From Chrysosporum bergii ANA360D (GTDB lineage: Bacteria > Cyanobacteriota > Cyanobacteriia > Cyanobacteriales > Nostocaceae): DNA of 64,000 nt. The notes beneath the pieces were generated by a model that searched no databases, was not told where the DNA came from, and saw nothing but the letters and a program-made list of their open reading frames with translations. The stretch's first letter is position 1; each line of letters starts with the position of its first letter. Both the position numbers and the translations under genes were made by a program. Location: contig NZ_JANQDH010000033.1 of NCBI RefSeq assembly GCF_029891735.1, forward strand, positions 1 through 64,000, written 5' to 3'. Below are positions 42,358 through 51,970 of this stretch, in pieces.

Positions 42358-44735
42358 TGACCATGAAAATCTTACATATTATTGACTTTTTATGTCTTGG
42401 TGGTGCGGCTCGCTCTATGATGGCGATCGCTAAATATTCTCGGCAGTTAGATGATCAACTACAACATCAAGTTATTTCTCTCAAACCCGCAGAAACCCAA
42501 GCAGTGCAATTAGCACAATCAGGGGGAATGGAATTCATTGATCCAGTTGATGAAATTGCCCGTTACCAATTAATGACAGAAGCGGATATAGTGCAGATTC
42601 ACTATTGGAATCATCCCCAGATGTTTTCATTTCTGCATTCACAACTACCAGCCACACGGTTAATGATCTGGTTTCATGTTTCAGGGGATAGCGCCCCCCA
42701 AGTAATTACCAGGGATTTAATTAATTATGCTGACTTTGCCATTCCCTGTAATCCCCATTCCTACGAACTACCTGTAGTGCAACAATTAGCGCCAGAAATC
42801 AGACAAAAAAAAGTGGGTATGGTTTACGATGCGGCAGACTTTGCCAGGTTGAATAATATCCAATCTCTTCAATCCCGCCCCCACCATACTTTTAACGTGG
42901 GTTATATGGGATTGTTATCTTTTAGCAAAATGCACTCTAGTTATATTGCTATGAGTGCTAAAGCAGATATTCCGGACGTTAAATTTATTTTATGTGGCGG
43001 TGGTGATGTTCAACTGCTGCAACAACAAGCTTTAGAATTAGATTCTTTGGCTAAATTTGATTTTCGTGGTTTTGTGGAGGATATCGCCTCAGCCATTGCT
43101 GAATTCGATATTTATGGTTATCCAGTGTGTGAAGATACCTACGCAGCCGCAGAACTAAATTTACAAGAAGTCATGTATGCCGGAGTTCCGCCGGTGGTGT
43201 TTCCCTATGGGGGAATTAAAAAATTAGTTATTGATAATTATACTGGTTTAGTTGTTCAGAGTGAGTTAGAGTATACCCAAGCTTTAGAGTATCTTTATCA
43301 CCATCCCCAGGAAAGATTAAGACTAGGGAAAAATGCCCAACAATACGCCCAACAAATATTTGGGGCAGCAAACGCCGCTAAACAGCTAAATCCCCTTTAT
43401 TATCGCTTGATGTCACAGCCTAAGCGCTGTAGAAAGTGGAGTATCCCTGTAGATGGCAATTTGTTAGATGAACCCCTATCATTATTAGATGTGGTTGATA
43501 TTCCCCCCCAGTTTACCGGTGCAAAAAAATTCATTGAATCTTTAGGAGATACAGCGCCTCAATTTATTACCAGTTTAACTGCTGAAAATATTCAGCAATT
43601 GTTTGCTGCCGATGATCAAATAGCCCATTCTTCTACTTTGTTAGGTTTAGGAGAAGGGGGAGTAGTTCAATATGCTATGTTTTATCCCCAAGATGGTTAT
43701 TTACAATTGTGGTCTGGGTTAGTTGGCGACAATCAAGGAAAAACTGAATACGCCCTGAGCAGTTTTGTTAAAGCCATTAACTTGGGCTGTAATCATTGGC
43801 GAGTGTTTTGGTACTTAGCCCAAGTAGCAGAACGTCTTGGTAAAACTTCTGTACTGCAATCAGCTTTACATCAGCTGAGTCAAGTTGTCCCCTATTTCAC
43901 CCCAGCCCAACAGATGAGAGCAAGGTTAGAAAAACTCTCAACTTCTCAGTTGGTATCTAGTTTAAAACTGAGGGAAATTAACTTAATCATCTTCCCAGAC
44001 ACCAGCCAAGCAGAACAGGTAATTTATCAAGACTTAATCAATGTGATTACCGCTTTAGAGGAGCATCCCCACTGTAAAAACATCACCTTACTCATCAACG
44101 CCAGTAGGTTTCCCAGCCATCTCACCCAGTCCTTTACAGATAACCTATGTCAAGAAGAAGAAGAAAGTTTACAAATTTCCCTAGTAGGTGAATCATCCCC
44201 CATGCAGTGGCAGGCTTTATTACCCCAACTAACTGCCAGACTTATTTTAACCCAGGAAGATCAACAAACCATAGCACAACTGCCAGTAAATCAGCTACCA
44301 TCTCTGGAGTTGGAAAACCTGGAGCAGCAATTAGCCATTATACTAACAGACCATCTGCAAAAATCTCTCCGGCTCAGACCAACCAACTATATCATCTTCC
44401 CCGACCCCAGCCAGGGAGAAGCCTCTATTTATCAAGACTTAGTAAATGTCATTACCAGCTTAGAAGAACACCCGGACTGTGAAAACATCACCTTACTTAT
44501 CAACGCCAGCAAGTTTCCCAGCCATCTCACCCAGTCCTTTACAGATAACCTATGTCAAGAAGAAGAAGGTTTACAAATTTCTTTAGTAGGTCAGTTATCC
44601 CCCATGCAGTGGCAAGCTTTGTTACCTCGGTTAACTGCTAGGATGATTTTAACTCATGAAGACCAAGAAACCATAGCACAAGTACTTATAGAAGACGTGC
44701 CAACAGTTACAGAAATCCCAATACCAAGCAACTAA
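42357..44735 (+). CDS. GT-B glycosyltransferase with duplicated C-terminal module
   Basis: 792 residues. The N-terminal 360 residues look like a family-4-type glycosyltransferase: ILHIIDFLCLGGAARSMMAI, then VGYMGLLSFSKMHSSYIAMS and LQEVMYAGVPPVVFPYGGIK. A TPR-like stretch follows (about 450-530). The C-terminus has two copies of a module of about 100 residues (about 540-640 and 676-775) that share FPSHLTQSFTDNLCQEEE and SPMQWQALLP. The copies are also close at DNA level (about 43973-44280 and 44380-44690), showing recent duplication. The gene starts within the stop of the preceding gene, so the two are translationally coupled. Confidence 0.85.
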   Translation: MTMKILHIIDFLCLGGAARSMMAIAKYSRQLDDQLQHQVISLKPAETQAVQLAQSGGMEFIDPVDEIARYQLMTEADIVQIHYWNHPQMFSFLHSQLPATRLMIWFHVSGDSAPQVITRDLINYADFAIPCNPHSYELPVVQQLAPEIRQKKVGMVYDAADFARLNNIQSLQSRPHHTFNVGYMGLLSFSKMHSSYIAMSAKADIPDVKFILCGGGDVQLLQQQALELDSLAKFDFRGFVEDIASAIAEFDIYGYPVCEDTYAAAELNLQEVMYAGVPPVVFPYGGIKKLVIDNYTGLVVQSELEYTQALEYLYHHPQERLRLGKNAQQYAQQIFGAANAAKQLNPLYYRLMSQPKRCRKWSIPVDGNLLDEPLSLLDVVDIPPQFTGAKKFIESLGDTAPQFITSLTAENIQQLFAADDQIAHSSTLLGLGEGGVVQYAMFYPQDGYLQLWSGLVGDNQGKTEYALSSFVKAINLGCNHWRVFWYLAQVAERLGKTSVLQSALHQLSQVVPYFTPAQQMRARLEKLSTSQLVSSLKLREINLIIFPDTSQAEQVIYQDLINVITALEEHPHCKNITLLINASRFPSHLTQSFTDNLCQEEEESLQISLVGESSPMQWQALLPQLTARLILTQEDQQTIAQLPVNQLPSLELENLEQQLAIILTDHLQKSLRLRPTNYIIFPDPSQGEASIYQDLVNVITSLEEHPDCENITLLINASKFPSHLTQSFTDNLCQEEEGLQISLVGQLSPMQWQALLPRLTARMILTHEDQETIAQVLIEDVPTVTEIPIPSN

Positions 44736-44803
44736 AATCACACAGTATTAATCATGGTAAAATCTTACCAAAATCTTATTTACCATGGGGATAGAAACCA
44801 GCG

Positions 44804-44853
44804 ACAAGCCTAAACAAGCCTAAACAAGTCTAAACAAGTCTAAACAAGGGTAA
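44804..44853. repeat. Five 10-bp direct repeats upstream of the SPINDLY-type gene
   Basis: ACAAGCCTAA is repeated with period 10 (variants ACAAGTCTAA and ACAAGGGTAA), ending about 30 bp before the next start codon. It could set spacing of promoter elements or be a slippage tract. Confidence 0.7.
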
Positions 44854-44882
44854 ATATCTATCAAGGAAATGGTGTACTATCT

Positions 44883-47800
44883 ATGATTATTTTTTGCAGT
44901 GGAATCAGCGACGATTTAAGAAAACTATCTGACAACCTTTGCCAATCCCTACTTACTCAAACCGGTCATCAAAACCCGCAAACCATAGCTTGTAACACTG
45001 CACCGGAAATTGACGCTTATTTTCAACTCATCACCCCCTCCTCAGTACCAACAGTCATCCGATATCGCATCCTCTCAGAACTAGCTCTAGAGAAAATTCA
45101 CCAAGGTGAAGCCAAAAGCATTTATCTACACCAAGACCCGCGGGAAATTATAGCTGCTGTCCTAGCTGCTCCTGAAAAAAAGGTCACATTTGACTTAATT
45201 GTATTGAACCTCTGGCAACAATATCAAGAAAAATGGTTTCCTCACCACCATGAAAATCATCAACTTACCTTATTTATCCCCAGAGAAAAACTGCTATCAC
45301 AACCACAGTTAACAATTAGTCAATTAGCAACGTATTTAGAACTACAACCCACCGATACAGTTATTCAACTATTAATCAACCAGTATGCCATCACGCCGGA
45401 AATAACAACATCCTGGCGAGAAATTCTCACCCCTGAACAGTGCTTAATCATTGCAACATTACTTAAACCATTACTGCTGCATTTTAATTATGTAGAAGAG
45501 TCTAACTTATCTCAGGAATTAGAGCAACATTTAACATCCATTCAATTAGATAACCTCCTGGGGGAAATTGAACCAATCTTTAAGCCAAGTACCTCTTTTA
45601 AAGAGCAACTAAGAGAGCAGTTTTATGAATCTGTAGAACAACATCTCATCACCACCTTAACAGCGATGGGTAGGTCAGAAATCGCAGCCGAAATCTGCCA
45701 TTCACTCGGCAATATCCTCAACTCCCAACATGAATTGAAATTAGCAGAAAAATGGTACTTACACGCTTTAAGCATCCAACCTCTTTTAGGCAAATCTCAC
45801 TATAATTTAGGACTGATTTCTGAACAACAGGAAGACTGGGAAAAAGCCGCCAACCACTACAAACAAGCCATTAACATTAATACCAATTACACCAAAGCCC
45901 ACTACCGTTTAGGCGTAATTTTCCGGCGACAACAACAATTCACCCCAGCTATAGAGAAATTTTCCCAAGTGTTAACACTAGATGCAAACCATCAGGGGGC
46001 AAAATTTAACCTAGCATTAATTTGGGAACAGGGAGAAAGTGTAGTAGAAATTGAAAATATTTTGAATCTGGAGAAAACTGAATTAGAATCATTGCCAAAA
46101 CTCAGCAAACAAATTAACAATGCTGGGACAGACTTAGTTGATGAAGGTAAGTTAAGAGAAGCTCAAAAATACTTTCAATTTGTCATAGAAATACACCCGG
46201 ATCATCACCTAGGTTACTATAATTTAGGTTGTATCTTCCAAAATGAAAATTATTATCTAGAAGCAATATACTACTACAAGCAAGCCTTAAAACTCAATCC
46301 AGAATACATCAGCGCTCTGCAAAACTTAAGTTATGTCTACTATCAAAATGGACAGCCTGACTTAGCTCAAGAATGTATCCAAAAAGCCCTGGAATTAGAT
46401 GGTAACAATGGCAGAAACTACTACATTTTAGGGTATTTTGCCAATAACCAGGGCAAAATATTAGAATCTATCAATTTGCTTAATGAGGCATTAAAAATCG
46501 ACCCGAATAATCCTCAGTTACATTCTGCCTTTTTGTTTAATATCAGTTCCCTCACCAGTTTTACCCCCCAACAAATATTAGACTCAAGTCAACTGTGGTA
46601 TCAGCAGCAAATAGTCAAACAATGGCTACCCACCCTCACCAACCACCCCAACCATAAAACCCCCCAACGCCGTTTACGCATTGGCTATATTTCTCCTGAT
46701 TTCCGTAGACATTCAGTGAGTGGATTTATTAAACCTATTATTCAACACCACGATCGCAGCCGTGTAGAAGTTTTCTGTTATGGGGAAGTGGGTAAACCTG
46801 ATGTGGTGACAGAAGAAATTAAAGATATATGCGATGTTTGGCACTGTACACTGGGTCTTTCTGATTTAGAAGTAGCTGAATTAATTAAAGCAGACCGCAT
46901 AGATATTTTAGTAGATTTGGCAGGACATACCGTCAATAACCGTATAGTTGTGTTAGGTATGAAACCAGCCCCCATTCAAGCCACTTACTTAGGCTATTTT
47001 GCCACTACAGGACTACCCACCATCGACTATTGGATAACTGATCAAATCCTCCATCCCCATAATACAGAGGAAAAAACCAGCGAAACTATTTGGCGTTTAC
47101 CTCGTTGCTATGTGGGTTATGAACCTTTAAAAAATGCTCCTGATATCACTCATCAACTACCCTACCAAAAAACAGGAATCTTCACCTTTTCATCTTTTAA
47201 TACTTTACGCAAACTCACACCAGAAACCTTTGCTCTGTGGACTGAAATTCTCAAAGCCGTTCCCCATTCTCGCCTAGTGATCAAATGTTCTAGTTCTAAC
47301 GTTTTCAGCCCCCTAATTAATGAAAAAATAAAAATTCCCTTTGCAGAACAAGGTATTGACCTGAAACGCATCTACTTATACGGTGGTTATGCAGCCGATG
47401 AAGACCACCTCAATCTTTATAATCAAGTTGATCTGCATTTAGATAGTATCCCCTACACAGGATGTACTACAACTTGTGAGGCTTTGTGGATGGGAGTACC
47501 CACACTTACCCTAGCAGGGAAGCGGAAAATGGAGCGCATGAGTGCTACTATTCTTCATAGCGTCGGTTTGGATGAATTTATCACCCACAGCGTGGAAGAG
47601 TATGTGCAAAGGGCGGTGGAATTGGTTAAAAGTCCAGATATTCTCCAAGATTTACGTTCAACCATGCGCCAAAGAGTGCAGCAGTCTCCTTTGTTGGATG
47701 TACAGGAGATGACTAGAACTTTAGAAGCAAGTTATGAACAAATGTGGCAAATTTATCTACAACAGCCATCAGCCGCTACCGAAGAACACCCCCCACGTCC

Positions 47801-48077
47801 CGCTGTTTTCCCAGGAGATTTAGATTATACTGCGGCAATTAACTATTACCAGGAGTACCTCAAAGAACATCCTGATGATGCCCAAGCCTACTATCATTTG
47901 GGTTTAGCTTATCAAGAAATTGATGATGTGGAAAAGGCTATCTCCGCTTATTTGCAATCTCTATCTATTGATCGCTCCTCTCCAGCAACTTATCAAGCTT
48001 TAGCTAAATTGTTACAAGAACAAGAATTAGATGAGCAAGGGGAAAAATACCATCGCTATGCTCAGTTTTTAATGTAA
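44883..48077 (+). CDS. TPR and O-linked N-acetylglucosamine transferase (SPINDLY-type) protein
   Basis: 1064 residues. The N-terminal 230 residues have sulfotransferase-like flavour (SIYLHQDPREIIAAVLAA, PREKLLSQPQLTISQLATYL), though this is uncertain. TPRs run from about 270 to 560 (KSHYNLGLISEQQEDWEKAA…). A GT41-type domain spans about 600-960: RIGYISPDFRRHSVSGFI, ILVDLAGHTVNNRIVVLGMK PAPIQATYLGY, then DLHLDSIPYTGCTTTCEALW MGVPTLTLAG. A TPR pair closes the protein (AQAYYHLGLAYQEIDDVEKA). The family transfers GlcNAc or other sugars to Ser/Thr of proteins. It follows two glycosyltransferase genes on the same strand, which fits a protein- or surface-glycosylation locus. Confidence 0.92.
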   Translation: MIIFCSGISDDLRKLSDNLCQSLLTQTGHQNPQTIACNTAPEIDAYFQLITPSSVPTVIRYRILSELALEKIHQGEAKSIYLHQDPREIIAAVLAAPEKKVTFDLIVLNLWQQYQEKWFPHHHENHQLTLFIPREKLLSQPQLTISQLATYLELQPTDTVIQLLINQYAITPEITTSWREILTPEQCLIIATLLKPLLLHFNYVEESNLSQELEQHLTSIQLDNLLGEIEPIFKPSTSFKEQLREQFYESVEQHLITTLTAMGRSEIAAEICHSLGNILNSQHELKLAEKWYLHALSIQPLLGKSHYNLGLISEQQEDWEKAANHYKQAININTNYTKAHYRLGVIFRRQQQFTPAIEKFSQVLTLDANHQGAKFNLALIWEQGESVVEIENILNLEKTELESLPKLSKQINNAGTDLVDEGKLREAQKYFQFVIEIHPDHHLGYYNLGCIFQNENYYLEAIYYYKQALKLNPEYISALQNLSYVYYQNGQPDLAQECIQKALELDGNNGRNYYILGYFANNQGKILESINLLNEALKIDPNNPQLHSAFLFNISSLTSFTPQQILDSSQLWYQQQIVKQWLPTLTNHPNHKTPQRRLRIGYISPDFRRHSVSGFIKPIIQHHDRSRVEVFCYGEVGKPDVVTEEIKDICDVWHCTLGLSDLEVAELIKADRIDILVDLAGHTVNNRIVVLGMKPAPIQATYLGYFATTGLPTIDYWITDQILHPHNTEEKTSETIWRLPRCYVGYEPLKNAPDITHQLPYQKTGIFTFSSFNTLRKLTPETFALWTEILKAVPHSRLVIKCSSSNVFSPLINEKIKIPFAEQGIDLKRIYLYGGYAADEDHLNLYNQVDLHLDSIPYTGCTTTCEALWMGVPTLTLAGKRKMERMSATILHSVGLDEFITHSVEEYVQRAVELVKSPDILQDLRSTMRQRVQQSPLLDVQEMTRTLEASYEQMWQIYLQQPSAATEEHPPRPAVFPGDLDYTAAINYYQEYLKEHPDDAQAYYHLGLAYQEIDDVEKAISAYLQSLSIDRSSPATYQALAKLLQEQELDEQGEKYHRYAQFLM

Positions 48078-48120
48078 ATCATCGTCTTGTAGTGCGAGTA
48101 TCCTGCTCGCTGCTAAATTA

Positions 48121-49239
48121 CTAATTTGCTCTTTCCCATAGGCGTTGAATTTCTCTAGTGATTTGACCAGGGGATGGTGGTAGGGTGTTAATATTTGGTG
48201 TTATTTCTGCACCTGGTATATTCTGATTCCAGGGACTATTAGGCACTGTTTTGATATCTACAGCATTATTCACCGGACGGAAACCATACTCAACCAGCAC
48301 GGCTTGTTGTTCTGGTTGAATGAGAAAATCGAGAAATTTTCTGGCCGCATTGGCAGTAGCATTATTAATATTACGACGAACAATTACAGCAGTAGCAGTA
48401 GTTTCAATGGAGGGATCTAAATAATAGATTTTGTATGATTTGGATTGGTTTGTTTTGGATTGTTGCCAACGATAAAGAGCAATACTTTCATAAACTGTAG
48501 CCACATCAGCATCATTAGGACCCTTAGCAATAAATTCTTGTAGCAGAGTGTCTGTAGACCGGGGTGGCTGGTAAACTGATTTTTTGATCAAACTAAATAG
48601 CGATCGCACAGACGGATCATTTAAACTGGCACTATTAATATTTGTAATATTTGTACCAATTTTCGCTTGAATCCAAAGATTTAAAGTTAATTGACCACTA
48701 TTAGAACGAGTTGGATCTGTAGTTACAAAATCAAAACTACCCCAATTCTTAGCACCGCCTATTTTTTCCCAACTACCGGCTGTCATTGCTTGTTCTATTC
48801 TCTCCCATTGAAAGCCTCCATTAGCAAATAACACTTGACCACGTTCAGGCCAAGCAATAGCCACTAACATTGTTTTAGCTACTGGTTTAGGAGAGTCATA
48901 AAACGGTTCAGTATTATTGATTGCTTTGAAGCGATCGCCTAATTCTGTTAAAATTTCTCCATTAGCAGGAATTAACACCGCTGGCTGAAAATCATTTTTG
49001 TTATCAATGTAATTGTTAACGATTTCTTGAGAACCTTGAAACTTTAATTCTAATTTAATATTCCGGTTAGCTTGTGCAAATTTTGCTTGTAATTTTTGCA
49101 AAGGTTCCTTTAATTCCGTACCGCTAACAACTACTAAAGTTTGTTCCGATCCAGGTATGGGGGTATAGGTTAATCCTAATGCAGATAACATAATTGCCAC
49201 AGAAGTGATTATTTTTCCAGATTTAGCTGTTTTATTCAT
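48121..49239 (-). CDS. Extracellular solute-binding protein (PstS/tungstate-like fold)
   Basis: 372 residues with a signal-like N-terminus (IITSVAIMLSALGLTYTPIP). The binding-protein fold shows VVSGTELKEPLQKLQAKFAQ and FDFVTTDPTRSNSGQLTLNL, the latter matching the ligand loop of the phosphate or sulfate-binding group. ATVYESIALYRWQQ is also shared in spirit with the upstream gene (ASVYESSVIAANANL). No transporter permease or ATPase is in the cluster. Third gene of a minus-strand operon (16 bp after the second). The function may be sensing or surface binding rather than ABC import; this is inferred. Confidence 0.82.
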   Translation of the reverse strand: MNKTAKSGKIITSVAIMLSALGLTYTPIPGSEQTLVVVSGTELKEPLQKLQAKFAQANRNIKLELKFQGSQEIVNNYIDNKNDFQPAVLIPANGEILTELGDRFKAINNTEPFYDSPKPVAKTMLVAIAWPERGQVLFANGGFQWERIEQAMTAGSWEKIGGAKNWGSFDFVTTDPTRSNSGQLTLNLWIQAKIGTNITNINSASLNDPSVRSLFSLIKKSVYQPPRSTDTLLQEFIAKGPNDADVATVYESIALYRWQQSKTNQSKSYKIYYLDPSIETTATAVIVRRNINNATANAARKFLDFLIQPEQQAVLVEYGFRPVNNAVDIKTVPNSPWNQNIPGAEITPNINTLPPSPGQITREIQRLWERAN

Positions 49240-49255
49240 AAAATCCCCTCACCAA

Positions 49256-49978
49256 TTATTTCTGTACTAAGAAGTAAACACTTTCTTGTAAACTCACCAT
49301 TTCTTCACTGAGTAATTGCAATTGATTAATTTGTTCTGCATCAGTTAAATCAGAACTATACAATTTAGTTTGCAATCGCTGTAATACTCCAGCATAATCT
49401 TGAACCTGAGTAGAAAGACTAACAATTTGAGCTAGGCGAATATCTTGGCCTTCTTCAGCTAGTTTAATATTACGTTGCAAACTAGCTGCTAGTTGCTGTA
49501 AATGTTGCTGCGCCACACCGGAACTAGATGACAGCTTATCTTGTACTTGAGTTAATTGTTGTTGTAGCTCACTTACTGAAAGTTGGGTATTACTGGCTTG
49601 TAAACCCTGGGCGAGATGGTCAATTTTTTCTGGAACTTGCACAGCGCGATCGCAACTTATTTCTATTGCTGCCAACAATTCTACATGAAAAGCATCAGTT
49701 AACAATCGTTGTGCTGCCAATTTTAACTTATTTGCTTGATTCACCAAAGCTAAAGCCGAAGCTTTCACAGTTTGTAATTCCTGTTCTAACTCTGGGTTAT
49801 TTAAGTTAAATGATTCTGGTTCTCTATAGTGCAAATAACTAGCAGCAACCGCAGCCACACCAGCCGCCATAGGTAGGATAATCATACTAGGTAAATTCAC
49901 CAAACGGACACCGACAATCAAGCAAACTCCCCCAGCTAACACAGCCATAGGATAATATAAAGGATTGGTCAGTTTCAT
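49256..49978 (-). CDS. Membrane-anchored coiled-coil protein
   Basis: 240 residues. Two hydrophobic segments near the N-terminus (about residues 9-25 and 29-47: YPMAVLAGGVCLIVGVRLV and MIILPMAAGVAAVAASYLHY) are followed by a long α-helical, Gln/Leu-rich region with heptad character (ELEQELQTVKASALALVNQA, LQQLTQVQDKLSSSSGVAQQ, INQLQLLSEEMVSLQESVYF). It sits between two solute-binding genes with gaps of 16 and 22 bp, so it is probably their membrane partner. No named family. Confidence 0.75.
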   Translation of the reverse strand: MKLTNPLYYPMAVLAGGVCLIVGVRLVNLPSMIILPMAAGVAAVAASYLHYREPESFNLNNPELEQELQTVKASALALVNQANKLKLAAQRLLTDAFHVELLAAIEISCDRAVQVPEKIDHLAQGLQASNTQLSVSELQQQLTQVQDKLSSSSGVAQQHLQQLAASLQRNIKLAEEGQDIRLAQIVSLSTQVQDYAGVLQRLQTKLYSSDLTDAEQINQLQLLSEEMVSLQESVYFLVQK

Positions 49979-50000
49979 ATTTTTTACAGCGTGTTTTGAC

Positions 50001-51707
50001 TTAAAACTCTACTTGTAAATTCGCCATCAATTTAGCAATATTATCTGGGTCACTCTGAGAATAATAACCCCCATTTAACTCAGCAATTTTTTGCAGAGCA
50101 TAGGGATTAAACTCACCTTCATTACCGTAACCTACCGTAAAAAACGATATTCTTTGGTCAGTATTAAAACCAGTTTTCTGTAATTCCTTTTCTAGCTGAA
50201 AAAGAGAAACTTTAGAGCCGGCATCTTCTCCATCGGTTAATACTACCACTGCATTAATAGCATTGGGGCGGAGATTTTGTTGTAACCATTTTTGGGCAGT
50301 AATGATAGCATCATATAAAGCTGTAGCACCATCAGCCCTGAGTCCACTAACAAACTGTAAACCGCGATCGCGTCCTGTTGATGTACTATCCACTAAAACT
50401 GGTGGTCGAATTTCTGAGTCAAAATCAATTAAAGCTATTTTTTCCTTTGGTCCCAAACTATTGATATAATTTGATATAGTCTTTTGCACATTTGCCAACT
50501 TTGTGCCTGTCATTGAACCAGAAGAATCCACCACCACCACCACCTGTGAGGGTTTTTTAGCGTATTCTTGCCAAGATTTGAGCATGGCGGCTACAACTTC
50601 TGGTTTTGGAGGCCGTAAAGAATCGTATTGTGCTTGTGGATCAACTCCAAATTGACGGCTAAATTTTGACCCTAGAGGAATACCCGGTATACCCGGACGT
50701 AAACCCAAGTTAGTGGCGATATTCTGAGTTTCAGGCGATCGCAAGTAAGCGATAAACTTTTCTGCTGCTGCTTTTTCATCACCACTCACCCAGGGAGCAT
50801 TAGGAACAATTGCCCGCATATTAGAGCTAAAAGTCCTCTGGGGATAAATTGCTTCATAACCCTGTTCTCCCAGTTGTAAATTAGCATTAGCCGCAATCAC
50901 ACTAGACTCATATACTGAAGCAACGGAAGCCCAAAAAGCCCCATTTTTCGCCATTGCTTTGGCTAATGAGTCCGTAGAAATACCATAACGGGTAATTTTG
51001 TTTTGGATTTGCTGAACTTGTCCTTGAAACCTTTGCACATCATTAACCGTTAAATCCTCTGGGCGCTTACCCGACACACTGACAAATTGAGCTACCAGAG
51101 TTTGCAATCCAGAATTAGAGCGAGTTGGCGCAGTGTGGACATAGTTAACCGTCAAAAGGGGCGCATCCGGGTCAATGTCACGATGATTTGTCACCTTAAC
51201 TAAGGTTTTGTGCAAATCAGGGACTTTTCGCAACCCCTGGGCAATATCCTGCTGTGCCATAAACACCATTGGTGTACTAGCTATAAGTGGTGACTCTATA
51301 ATTTCCGGGATGTATTTTTGTCCGGGAAACAGTTGACTGATTTGGTAAATTAACTGACTTTGATAAATTTCACCATCCACAGACACCACAGTGGGAAAAT
51401 CTGGTGCATCAGCCGGTAAAGTTCCTTGCTTGAATTGACTTGCTTGAGAAACTAACCGAGTGACTACATCACCGCTACCCAAGGCCTCGCACAGCACCTG
51501 AAAACCCTGTCCATTTTCCAGTTTAGGTTTTGTAGCATTAAACTTAGTTGCAGCTTGATTACAAAAATCTTCCAAAGCACTGCCCACTAATAGTTTAACC
51601 TTTAAACCCCCATTATCTCCTGAATTGCCGCCTCCACAACCAGTCAATAACAAAACACTCAAAGCCGCCGTAATACTGAACTTCAACGGACTAGATTGAA
51701 AAATCAT
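50001..51707 (-). CDS. Lipoprotein with solute-binding and VWA domains
   Basis: 568 residues. A lipobox LLLTGC gives a lipidated Cys24. Residues 35-350 form a solute-binding fold (LLVGSALEDFCNQAATKFNA, TAPTRSNSGLQTLVAQFVSV, then ASVYESSVIAANANL). A VWA domain follows (about 388-568) with an intact MIDAS: Asp394 in VVVVDSSGSMTG, the Thr region GADGATALYDAI and VVVLTDGEDAGSK. VWA with MIDAS binds protein partners through a divalent ion. It is first gene of the three-gene operon; the second solute-binding protein shares the TRSNSG loop, so the two may be related by duplication. Confidence 0.92.
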   Translation of the reverse strand: MIFQSSPLKFSITAALSVLLLTGCGGGNSGDNGGLKVKLLVGSALEDFCNQAATKFNATKPKLENGQGFQVLCEALGSGDVVTRLVSQASQFKQGTLPADAPDFPTVVSVDGEIYQSQLIYQISQLFPGQKYIPEIIESPLIASTPMVFMAQQDIAQGLRKVPDLHKTLVKVTNHRDIDPDAPLLTVNYVHTAPTRSNSGLQTLVAQFVSVSGKRPEDLTVNDVQRFQGQVQQIQNKITRYGISTDSLAKAMAKNGAFWASVASVYESSVIAANANLQLGEQGYEAIYPQRTFSSNMRAIVPNAPWVSGDEKAAAEKFIAYLRSPETQNIATNLGLRPGIPGIPLGSKFSRQFGVDPQAQYDSLRPPKPEVVAAMLKSWQEYAKKPSQVVVVVDSSGSMTGTKLANVQKTISNYINSLGPKEKIALIDFDSEIRPPVLVDSTSTGRDRGLQFVSGLRADGATALYDAIITAQKWLQQNLRPNAINAVVVLTDGEDAGSKVSLFQLEKELQKTGFNTDQRISFFTVGYGNEGEFNPYALQKIAELNGGYYSQSDPDNIAKLMANLQVEF

Positions 51708-51970
51708 ACAGTCCCCACTAATATAATTTATACAAAATTATATATAACATTATTTACCGCCATAACCAACGCCTCGAAATTTAAAGACATGGCAATGAAA
51801 CCAGATCGCGACATAGCGAATTTATTCCGGGAACATAAAACACCGCCTGTTCGTCGGCATGATATAATTACTAAGTTAAAAAACATCACCATTAGTAAAA
51901 AAAATTAATAAAAAGTCAATAATTAGTTCATAGTTGGGATAACAATCAATCAAAGTGTGAGGATGATTAT
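51708..51970. promoter_or_regulatory. Divergent region between the VWA operon and radical SAM gene
   Basis: 263 bp. A 39-codon frame (51789-51908, MAMKPDRDIANLFREHKTPP) is present but cannot be supported as a gene. The ribosome binding site GAGG at about 51958 serves the radical SAM gene. TATAATTTATACAAAATTAT (51721-51740) is AT-rich and may include the operon promoter. Confidence 0.4.

Noticed and set aside
51789-51908. 39-codon frame in the divergent region upstream of the radical SAM gene
   Set aside because: No ribosome binding site and no recognisable family; support is too weak to list as a gene.
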